Below, in pieces: positions 21,860-28,023 of a DNA stretch of 28,023 nt. A program made the translations under genes and the position numbers. The notes under the pieces were generated by a model. That model made no database searches and was not told the origin of the DNA. It saw nothing but the letters and a program-made list of their open reading frames with translations. Source of the stretch: DASTGO01 sp035719045 (lineage in GTDB: Bacteria > Actinomycetota > Actinomycetes > Actinomycetales > Kineosporiaceae). How positions within the stretch are numbered: the stretch's first letter is position 1; each line of letters begins with the position of its first letter. The stretch is taken from the NCBI GenBank assembly GCA_035719045.1, contig DASTGO010000020.1, positions 1 to 28,023 on the forward strand, given 5' to 3'.

Positions 21860-23605
21860 ATGACCCAGGTGACGAGCAAGGTCGAGATGACACGACCCGC
21901 CGATCGCCGGAGAACTTCCGCGGGGATCGGATCCGCAGGGGGAGCGGTCGATCCGCTGCCGGGGCTCGGACCACTCGGCTCGCTACCCGCACCGTCGGCC
22001 TCCCTCGACGGCGCGATCGTCCTCGGCGACCCCGCGACCACCCCGGACGCCCTGGTCCTCGGTGAACCCGGCCCGCTCGGCAGTGCCGTACCCGTACCGG
22101 CCCTGGGGCGGCGGGCCAGGGTGCCTGCGGCGGCCCTGGCGGCAACCGCCGTCGCCGGTACCCGGGTGGCCCAGCGGCCCGGCGGCCACCTGGCGCCCCA
22201 CGACGCCGACACCGCAGGCCAGACCGCGGTGCGCGAGCCGGGTGACCTTCTCGACCTCGACCTGTCCGCCGATCGGGACGCCTGCCTGGGTGACCCCTTC
22301 GGAGAGGGGGCGGACGACGACCTGGGCCGCGGGCCCGGCGACGTCCCCCGCCTGGAGTGGACCTGGCCGCTGCGGATGGTCAACCCGGTGCGCAGTCACG
22401 GCTGGGGTTCGGCCAGTGGGCTGGCAGGGGTGCAACGCCGGCCGGCCGGGCGGCGGCCGGAGGCAGAACTGTGGATCGGGGCCCATCCGGTGGCGTCCTC
22501 GGCCCTGGTGGACTCCGAAGGCCGTGAGGTCCCGCTGCTCGAGGCCGTGGACTGTGACCCCGAGGGGTTGCTCGGGCGCCCGCACCGCAACCGCTTCGGT
22601 GCCCGGTTGCCCTTCCTGCTCAAGGTGATCGCGGTCGAGCGGGCGATGGCCGTGCAGGTGCACCCGGTACGCCGTCAGGCCGCCGAGGGTTTCGCCCGGC
22701 AGGAGGCCGCCGGGATCCCGCTGCGCTCGGCTGCGCGCACCTTCGTCGACCCGCACGCCAAGCCGGAACTGCTGCTGGCGCTGACCCCCTTCGACGCCCT
22801 GATCGGGCTGCGCGAGCCCCGCCACTGCGCCCGCCTCATCGAACTGCTGGATGTCGCGCCGCTGCTGCCGTTGCGCCGGGTGCTGGGGGCCGCGGCGGCG
22901 ACCGGTCAGGGTGCCTCCCGGGAGGGCACCGTGGAAGCCCTGGTCCGGTTGGCCGCCTGGCCGTTCCGGCAGCGGGCCGTGCTGGCCGCCGGCGTGTCGG
23001 ACGCCGCCCGCGCCGCCCTGGTCAACCCCGTGACCGCACACCGTCCGGACACCCGGACCGCGCTGGAATGGGTGATCCGGCTGGCCGATCAGCACCCCGG
23101 GGACCCACTGGTGCTCGCTCCGTTGTTCCTGGAGTACGTCCACCTGGAGCCCGGGCAGTCGGCGTTCGTGCCGCCCGGCGTCCTGCACACGTTCCTGCGC
23201 GGGGTGGCTCTGGAGGCGGCGGCCTCGTCGGCGAACGTGATCCGGGCCGGACTGACCCGCCGCCCGGTCGATCCCGAGGCGGTCCAGGCTGCGGTGGAGG
23301 TCGCCGCCCGCCCGCTGATCGGGGTCGGGGAGGAGCAGACCGGCCGGCATGAGACGACGCTGCTCGCTCCCGCGGAGGAGTTCCGGTTGAGCCGGATCGC
23401 CCTGGCCGGCACCGGTGTGGTCGCCCCGAGTCCGCGCCCGGCCGGACCGCAGATCATGCTCTGCCTCGACGGGGAGGTCGAGGTCGGGGTCGGCGCCCGG
23501 TTGGCGCACCTGTGCTCCGGGGAGTCGGCCTTCCTGGGGCCGCAGGCCCGGGATGTGGTGCTGAGCGGCGAGGGCACCGTCTACCGGATCACCGCGGGCG
23601 GCTGA
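21860..23605 (+). CDS. manA: Mannose-6-phosphate isomerase, type I, with long N-terminal extension
   Basis: Numbered from the ATG at 21860 the protein has 581 residues. The type I PMI core starts near residue 173 (MVNPVRSHGWGS). Zinc ligands are Gln266 and His268 (AVQVHP), Glu303 (DPHAKPELLLAL) and His443 (PPGVLHTFL). The catalytic Arg462 is in ANVIRAGLT. The enzyme interconverts fructose-6-P and mannose-6-P for GDP-mannose and glycan synthesis. The first 170 residues are Ala/Pro/Gly/Asp-rich with no domain I know, but their third codon positions stay GC-rich in this frame, so they look coded. The start is uncertain: 21860, 21887 or the core ATG at 22376, none with a strong ribosome site. A TATAGC -10-like box lies at 21821. 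Confidence 0.9.
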   Translation: MTQVTSKVEMTRPADRRRTSAGIGSAGGAVDPLPGLGPLGSLPAPSASLDGAIVLGDPATTPDALVLGEPGPLGSAVPVPALGRRARVPAAALAATAVAGTRVAQRPGGHLAPHDADTAGQTAVREPGDLLDLDLSADRDACLGDPFGEGADDDLGRGPGDVPRLEWTWPLRMVNPVRSHGWGSASGLAGVQRRPAGRRPEAELWIGAHPVASSALVDSEGREVPLLEAVDCDPEGLLGRPHRNRFGARLPFLLKVIAVERAMAVQVHPVRRQAAEGFARQEAAGIPLRSAARTFVDPHAKPELLLALTPFDALIGLREPRHCARLIELLDVAPLLPLRRVLGAAAATGQGASREGTVEALVRLAAWPFRQRAVLAAGVSDAARAALVNPVTAHRPDTRTALEWVIRLADQHPGDPLVLAPLFLEYVHLEPGQSAFVPPGVLHTFLRGVALEAAASSANVIRAGLTRRPVDPEAVQAAVEVAARPLIGVGEEQTGRHETTLLAPAEEFRLSRIALAGTGVVAPSPRPAGPQIMLCLDGEVEVGVGARLAHLCSGESAFLGPQARDVVLSGEGTVYRITAGG

Positions 23606-24219
23606 CCCCGCCAGTCGCTCGTCCGCCCAGTCGCTTGCCCGCCCAGCCCCCGGATGCCCGGCCGCGGGGGGCTGGCGACGAGCCCGGCCGTGGGCCCCGG
23701 AACGACATCGAGCCCGGTGGGACGACCCCCTGCAAGTCGTCCCACCGGGCTCGTGGCGACGCCGCTGGCCGACGTCGCGGGCTGTCCGGTGCCCACCGGA
23801 TGAACGTCGTCACATGACTGTGCCCGGCGTTCGTGGCTCCGCAGCCCTCCTTTTGTCGCCGTCGGGTGGCTCCCCGGGAACGGCCGTCGCCCCGGTGTTC
23901 CGGCGGGGTCCCGGTTCGGGGTCGAGATCCGCTCGGCCTGGAGTCACGGTGCGTACCTTACTTATCTACGCTGAGTTGATGCCACTCATGCGGCGAGGCT
24001 TGTGCGGCGTGTCACTTTCGGTTGGGTGTGACTATTTGCGCACGTTGCGTTGATGACATTCCTTCGGGCCAGAGGTCCCGGCTGATCCCTGGGCGTCTGA
24101 TCCGGGTTCAGCTGCGCCGGCAAGGGACGCCCGTCTGGGCCTATTCACGATGTGTGGCTATGGCCATACTAACCGTGACCATGGCGGCATCTGCCTGTCT
24201 GGGCGGGGAGGGAGCGGGA
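23606..24219. other. 614-bp gap with terminator and lower-GC stretch
   Basis: The first 150 bp hold the manA terminator. From about 23940 to 24190 the DNA is markedly less GC-rich than its surroundings, with TTGATG twice, TACTTATCTACGC and GTGACTATTTGCGCACG. This looks like promoter or regulatory DNA for the gene at 24220. A reading frame open from 24022 runs into that gene, but its composition is not coding-like. Confidence 0.6.
23709..23753 (+). terminator. Strong hairpin terminator after manA
   Basis: A perfect 18-bp stem (23709-23726 pairing with 23736-23753, 9-nt loop CCCCTGCAA), 104 bp after the manA stop. No T tract follows, but the stem is very stable and the position is right for a terminator. 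Confidence 0.75.
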
Positions 24220-24861
24220 ATGGACTGGTACTTGACGGCGGCGGCCGATGCGGTCGCGACCACCACAGCGGTGGCCGGTGGACCCGCACCCGAACCGGAT
24301 CTGGCCCGCGAGCCTTCCGCGCGCTCCTCGGGTGCCCGGCACAGCGCTCCGGGAGGGGATCCGCGACGGCTCGACCTGGCGATCGCCCGGGTGATCGAAC
24401 AGCAGGCGGAGAGCGTGCTGGCCGGCGTCCAGGTAGCGGCCCTGTATGACGCCGGGGACCCGCTCGGCTACGGGGCGGTCCTGCCCGGTGGGTGCCCGTC
24501 CTGGCTGGCGGCGGACCTGGACCTACTGGTCCAGATGGTGCGCCTGTCGGCCGCCGCGGGTGTGGTGCTCGCGCACGGCGTCGCCGGGGCGCCGCCCGTC
24601 AGCCTCACCGATCCCGGGGCGCATCTGGCGGCCAGTCGGGCGTGCTACCGGGAGGTCATCGACGTGCTCAGCCGAATGAGCATCGCCGACGAGGTCTCCA
24701 CCGGGTGCCGCGACGAGGCGCTGCGGCTGCTGCGCCAGGTCGAGCGGCGGGTGCACCACCTCGACGAGACCCATCCCGGGATGGCTGAGCGCCCTGTGAC
24801 ACGCAGCGCGGGCGGCTATGAGCGGGAGCGTGAGTACATCCCGGGCGAACTGCTGGGCTGA
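24220..24861 (+). CDS. Hypothetical protein, unrecognised
   Basis: The 213-residue protein is mostly Ala-rich and helical, cytoplasmic by appearance, with no signal peptide. The segment LDLAIARVIEQQAESVLAGVQVAALYD (about 51-77) and DLDLLVQMVRLSAAAGVVLAHGV look like packed helices. The C-terminal part has CRDEALRLLRQVERRVHHLDE. Three or four Cys are scattered without a metal motif. I cannot assign it to a family. The ATG at 24220 follows GGGGAGGGAGCGGGA, a strong ribosome site, preferred over upstream in-frame starts at 24022 and 24160. It is single, between the manA terminator and the convergent pseudoenzyme pair. Confidence 0.65.
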   Translation: MDWYLTAAADAVATTTAVAGGPAPEPDLAREPSARSSGARHSAPGGDPRRLDLAIARVIEQQAESVLAGVQVAALYDAGDPLGYGAVLPGGCPSWLAADLDLLVQMVRLSAAAGVVLAHGVAGAPPVSLTDPGAHLAASRACYREVIDVLSRMSIADEVSTGCRDEALRLLRQVERRVHHLDETHPGMAERPVTRSAGGYEREREYIPGELLG

Positions 24862-25330
24862 TGTCGTCGCTGGGCTGACGTCGTCGTGGGCCTGCCCGGA
24901 ACCCGGGTCGCCCGTGCCGCCCTCGGGGGGTGGTGCGGGCGACCCGCTGTCCGCACCGCTCCTGCCGGGGGATGTCCGGGACCGCGCCGGCCGACGCGCC
25001 CTGGGCCCTGGTGGGGGAGCTGGGAGGGCCGTCACTGACGGCGGTCCGCCGCCAGGTCGAGGGGAGACATGACGGCGGACCGCAGTGTCCGCGTCCACCG
25101 GTGACGGACCGGACCGCCCGTCACCGGACCCGAAGGAGCGCGGAGGTCTCGAGACGGCTCCAGCCGAAATGACTACGACTTGGAGCTACCTCGCTACCAA
25201 TAGTGGAGAGAGTAGCCCGTTTGATCGCCTTGTGTGCCGGTTTCGTGACCTTCTGCTGCCCCAGGTGGAGGGTTGCCTCCAGGTGGGCGCGGGCGTTCGG
25301 TTGCCGGTCGGGCAGGGGGCGCGCTGCAGA
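24862..25330. other. 469-bp intergenic region with two long hairpins
   Basis: GCGGTCCGCCG (25041-25051) pairs with CGGCGGACCGC (25073-25083) over 21 nt. CCGGTGACGG (25098-25107) pairs with CCGTCACCGG (25118-25127) over 10 nt. Flanking genes are convergent, so terminators are likely. A lower-GC patch at about 25165-25265 (GGAGCTACCTCGCTACCAAT, TGGAGAGAGTAGC) has GTAGC/GCTAC repeats of unknown meaning. I see no convincing gene. Confidence 0.6.
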
Positions 25331-26131
25331 TCAGGCCGGGCGTCCGGCGGGCCGGGAGGCCAGGGTCCGGGCCAGGCCGAGGGCGCGGTCCAGGGCGTCG
25401 GCGGCGGGCTCGCGGCGGGGCTCGCCGGCGTGGCGGTCGAGGGCGGCCACAAAGGCGTCCGGATTGGGCTCCCGGGCGGCCAGGCCCGCGTCGACGACGC
25501 AGCTGCCCAGACCCGAGACGTTCACGGCGTCGCCCGACAGGACGGCCGAGGGCCAGCCGGCCGGCAGCACGAACTCCTCACCCCGGTCGAACCAGCGCAG
25601 GGTGAGCAGCAGCGGGGCCAGCACCATCGGGTCGCCGGGGAAGGTCCGCGACAGCGTGACCACCCAGCGCATCGCGAGGGTGGTCTCGACCCGGGACATC
25701 ACCCGGCGCCGCTGCAGTGCCTGGACAGCGGCCTCGCCGGCGGCGGTGGTCAGCTGGAGCCGGGCCTGTGCCGGCCAGCACAGCAGCGTGCTCAGTGCGG
25801 ACACCGTGCCGAAGGTCCGGTCGCGTCTGGTCAGCCCGGGCCCGGCGGCGGCCATTGCGGCGCGCAGGGCGGTGAGCCGCCCGTACCCCAGGCAGTCCAG
25901 GAACTGTTCCGCGGTCACCGTGTCCCGGAGCCCGGCCAGCATCATGGTCGGCGTCACCGCATGCCAGATCTCGTTGCCGTACAACGGATCCGCCGGTTGT
26001 CCGCACGGGGCGCCCTGGCGCAGGGCCAGCACCGGGGGTGTGCCCGAGCCGACCACCCGCACCTGCAGCCGGCCCTCGCCGGGTTCCTGCAGATGTTTCC
26101 CCTGCGGCCTCGCCCCCACCGTCAGCGTCAT
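25331..26131 (-). CDS. Phosphomannose-isomerase-like protein lacking catalytic residues (pseudoenzyme)
   Basis: The 266-residue protein aligns by eye with the second part of the ManA at 21860. DPLYGNEIWHAVTPTMMLAGLR matches its DPHAKPELLLALTPFDALIGLR; FPGDPMVLAPLLL matches HPGDPLVLAPLFL; and CVVDAGLAAREPNPDAF matches NVIRAGLTRRPVDPEAV. Of the zinc ligands only Glu54 remains. The QVHP motif reads LRQGA, the cupin His is Ser195 (LPAGWPSAVL), and the catalytic Arg is Asp214. About 140 core residues of the N-terminal part are missing. It should not isomerise sugars; a sugar-binding, regulatory or scaffold role is inferred. The ATG at 26131 overlaps the stop of the upstream glycosyltransferase-like gene. 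Confidence 0.8.
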   Translation of the reverse strand: MTLTVGARPQGKHLQEPGEGRLQVRVVGSGTPPVLALRQGAPCGQPADPLYGNEIWHAVTPTMMLAGLRDTVTAEQFLDCLGYGRLTALRAAMAAAGPGLTRRDRTFGTVSALSTLLCWPAQARLQLTTAAGEAAVQALQRRRVMSRVETTLAMRWVVTLSRTFPGDPMVLAPLLLTLRWFDRGEEFVLPAGWPSAVLSGDAVNVSGLGSCVVDAGLAAREPNPDAFVAALDRHAGEPRREPAADALDRALGLARTLASRPAGRPA

Positions 26132-27588
26132 GAGCGCACTCCCCGGCGTCTCGTCGTCAGCAGCCGGCGCAGGCCGTGCACCAGCACGGTGGCGTCGGTC
26201 CATGGTCCCCAGTTCTCCACATAGGCGGTGTCGTAGAGCACGCACTCCTCGGCCGGCGGGGTGCCCGTGCCCTCGGCCGCCGTCACCGGTGCCACCAGTC
26301 CGCCCCGCACCTGCAGCCGGTCCTCGTAGTGCGGCAGCATCCGGTGCAGCCGGGCCGCGGACTGCAGGGTCGCCGGAATCGGGCCCACCACCGACAACTG
26401 CCCGACCAGGACGTTCCACAGCGTGGGCAGCCGACCGAGCACGCAACGGCGCAGCAGCCGCCCCACCGGCCCCGGCCCCCGTCCCGGCCGCGCGGTGCGG
26501 AACCGCCACAGCAGCAGCGGCTCCCCGTCGCGGCCCACCCGGCGATGGCCGACCATGACCGGTCCCGGACCGCCCTCCAGCCGCACCGCCAGCGCGAGCA
26601 CCGCCATCACCGGTGACGTCAGCAGCAGCGCCCCGCCGGCGACCAGCACGTCGAAGGTCCGCTTCAGCGCCCAGCGGGGACCCCGGCGGACCGCGCGGCG
26701 GACCCGGGTCAGCGGGATCGGCCCGGCGTGGTCCTGCCCGAGTGGGCGGCGTCCGAGCTCGAACAACCGGGGGACCGTGTAGACCTGTACGTCGTGGCCG
26801 AGCCGTCGCAGCGCCCGGGCGGTCAGGGCGTCGGAGCCTGCGCCGAACCCGACCACGACGGCCTGGATCCGCAGCCGCCGGACCACGTCCGGGAGCTCGT
26901 CGACGGATCCGAGATAGGTCCACCCGGCCGGACCGGCCGACAGCGGTGCGGGCAGATCGTCGACGTAGCCCAGCACCAGCAGGCCGTACTCCGGGAGGGA
27001 TTCCAGCAGGTCGACGGCCTTGCCCGAGACCGTCCCGCCGCCCACCACCAGGGTCCGGCTCGCCGACCGCTGCTCCTGCCGGGTCCGGCGGATCAGGCCC
27101 AGCATCCCGGACCGGGCCACCAGTTGCGAGGCCACCCCCGCCAGCCCCAGCACGACCAGGGCGTTGCGGGCCGCCGGACCGGCCACCCGGTCGGCCGCCG
27201 CGACCACCGCCACCAGCGGTAGCCCGAGGCGGGGGGCGAGCGCGGGCAACTCCTCCCAGACCGACAGGCTGAGCCGCTGCCGGTACCCGTCACCCGCCGC
27301 GATCAGGAGCACCGTGGCGGTCCACAGTCCGGCCAGCCACAGCCGGACCCCACCGGTCATGGCCCGCATCAGGGGATCCCGGTCGAGGATCAGCCCGACG
27401 GTGAGATAGGACGTGAGCACGGCGAGGTCGCCGCCGAGCAACAGGCTGCTGACCGTGCCGGGACCGCCGGCGCCGGGCCAGGTCTTCGGCAGCCGGACGG
27501 TCCGGGTCCGGCTGCCGGGTCGCCGTCCGATCCGGTCGGGTGCCCCCGAGCGGGGGAGGCCCGGCTGATGCCCCGAAGCGGTTCTCAC
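26128..27588 (-). CDS. Polyprenyl glycosylphosphotransferase-like protein without the Asp-Glu dyad
   Basis: The 486-residue protein has the WcaJ/WbaP-type layout: several membrane helices (about 45-165), a CoA-binding-like Rossmann domain (177-280; RTLVVGGGTVSGKAV, VLGYVDD, IQAVVVGFG), then the phosphoglycosyl transferase domain from KRTFDVLVAGG (309). Later landmarks WNVLVGQLSVVGP and YVENW confirm the family. The catalytic motif normally SLDELPQLWNVL reads VLGRLPTLWNVL: Asp-Glu are Gly385-Arg386. The GPRP motif is GPIP. The active-site dyad is therefore absent. The GTG at 27588 has GGGGAG seven bases upstream. It is first in a two-gene operon with the PMI-like protein. Confidence 0.85.
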   Translation of the reverse strand: MRTASGHQPGLPRSGAPDRIGRRPGSRTRTVRLPKTWPGAGGPGTVSSLLLGGDLAVLTSYLTVGLILDRDPLMRAMTGGVRLWLAGLWTATVLLIAAGDGYRQRLSLSVWEELPALAPRLGLPLVAVVAAADRVAGPAARNALVVLGLAGVASQLVARSGMLGLIRRTRQEQRSASRTLVVGGGTVSGKAVDLLESLPEYGLLVLGYVDDLPAPLSAGPAGWTYLGSVDELPDVVRRLRIQAVVVGFGAGSDALTARALRRLGHDVQVYTVPRLFELGRRPLGQDHAGPIPLTRVRRAVRRGPRWALKRTFDVLVAGGALLLTSPVMAVLALAVRLEGGPGPVMVGHRRVGRDGEPLLLWRFRTARPGRGPGPVGRLLRRCVLGRLPTLWNVLVGQLSVVGPIPATLQSAARLHRMLPHYEDRLQVRGGLVAPVTAAEGTGTPPAEECVLYDTAYVENWGPWTDATVLVHGLRRLLTTRRRGVRS

Positions 27589-27626
27589 GTCTGACTCCCC
27601 GAGGGATCCGTGCGGAGGTGCTCGTC

Positions 27627-27643
27627 CGGATCGGTCCGATCCG
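27627..27643. promoter_or_regulatory. Inverted repeat in divergent promoter region (site 1)
   Basis: CGGATCGG-T-CCGATCCG is a perfect 8+1+8 palindrome 39 bp upstream of the glycosylphosphotransferase-like GTG. Its position suits an operator for that operon. No cognate regulator is visible. Confidence 0.5.
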
Positions 27644-27661
27644 CACAAAGCGCGACAGAGA

Positions 27662-27674
27662 GTGATTGAATCAC
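27662..27674. promoter_or_regulatory. Inverted repeat in divergent promoter region (site 2)
   Basis: GTGATT-G-AATCAC is a perfect 6+1+6 palindrome, AT-richer than its surroundings, 18 bp from site 1. The gap of 318 bp (27589-27906) between divergent genes holds no gene I can support. Confidence 0.45.
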
Positions 27675-27906
27675 AGCGCTCCGTATGCGGTCCGTGGAGT
27701 TCCGGGCGCATCGTCCGTATGCCCGAGGGGCCCGCCCACCGGTAGGCCGAGGCCCCGGTCCGCCTCGGGATCGACGCCCGGGAGTGCCGGGGCGGTCAGC
27801 GCGGGCGGCGTCGGGGCGGCGGCGGATCACCGGACCTGGATGGCAGGCGTCTGCTCTCGTCGGGCCTCCGGCTCAAGTCCTCCGCCCGGTTGTCGAAGGT
27901 GAGGTC

Positions 27907-28023
27907 GTGAGTGCGGTGTCCCTGCGCCGCGGACCGGGCCGGTCCGCGCTCTGGGTGCGCCACCGGGCCTGGCTGCTCCCCGGCGCGGGGGCGGCCGGTG
28001 CGGCCCTGCCCGCGCAGCTGCTC
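27907..28023 (+). CDS. Start of a gene cut by the window end, unrecognised
   Basis: A GTG at 27907 preceded by GAAGGTGAGG opens a frame of 39 codons to the window edge. The start is MSAVSLRRGPGRSAL, followed by WVRHRAWLLPGAGAAGA. Basic residues then a small hydrophobic run suggest a membrane protein. It is divergent from the glycosylphosphotransferase-like operon. Too short to assign. Confidence 0.5.
   Translation, partial: MSAVSLRRGPGRSALWVRHRAWLLPGAGAAGAALPAQLL

Noticed and set aside
23814..24053. A 79-codon gene between the manA terminator and the hypothetical gene
   Set aside because: No family resemblance, weak start context, and it crosses the lower-GC regulatory-looking stretch.
24022..24219. 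N-terminal extension of the hypothetical protein from 24022
   Set aside because: Composition is AT-richer and non-coding-like, and the ATG at 24220 has a strong ribosome site.

Overview
The window is very GC-rich, densely packed DNA with GTG starts, strong GGAGG-type ribosome sites and many stop/start overlaps. It looks like the chromosome of a high-GC actinomycete. A SigE-family sigma factor, a FilP/Scy-type coiled-coil protein, crotonyl-CoA carboxylase/reductase, MeaB and a thioredoxin-TPR protein all fit Actinomycetota. From memory, the order FilP-like / methylmalonyl-CoA epimerase / thiolase / MeaB resembles a conserved Streptomyces neighbourhood (around SCO5396-SCO5400), but here ccr is inserted into it. 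The genus cannot be fixed from the sequence alone. No rRNA, tRNA, CRISPR array, insertion sequence or phage gene was seen.

Layout. 1-4253: short tandem and palindromic repeats, a GNAT-like protein, an FmdB zinc ribbon (minus), an ECF sigma factor coupled to a membrane protein, a small zinc-motif protein and an alpha/beta hydrolase. 4396-6280 (minus): three overlapping genes for a b6-type cytochrome b, a single-helix small protein and an unusual membrane-anchored partner. 6502-11275 (minus): an AI-2E family transporter, a FilP-like filament protein, ccr and the epimerase gene. 11829-14256 (plus): thiolase and meaB, diverging from the epimerase. 14353-19473: a GGDEF-like membrane protein (minus), a thiamine-binding protein, a membrane protein plus lipoprotein pair, and a thioredoxin-TPR protein. 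19600-21660 (minus): an SDR dehydrogenase and a second thiolase. 21860-28023: mannose-6-phosphate isomerase with a long N-terminal extension, an unrecognised protein, and a divergent exopolysaccharide-type locus.

How the genes work together. Thiolase, SDR, Ccr, epimerase and MeaB form a C4-acyl-CoA and ethylmalonyl/methylmalonyl-CoA module. Acetyl-CoA condensation, reductive carboxylation of crotonyl-CoA, epimerisation and protection of a B12 mutase are represented; the mutase itself is outside the window. The cytochrome b operon looks like a respiratory module without a Rieske protein or c-type cytochrome.

The most unusual part is 25331-27588. A phosphomannose-isomerase-like protein that has lost two zinc ligands and the catalytic arginine is translationally coupled to a polyprenyl glycosylphosphotransferase-like protein that has lost its Asp-Glu catalytic dyad. 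I read this as a paired pseudoenzyme system near a genuine manA, probably linked to cell-envelope polysaccharide. Its function is not known to me.
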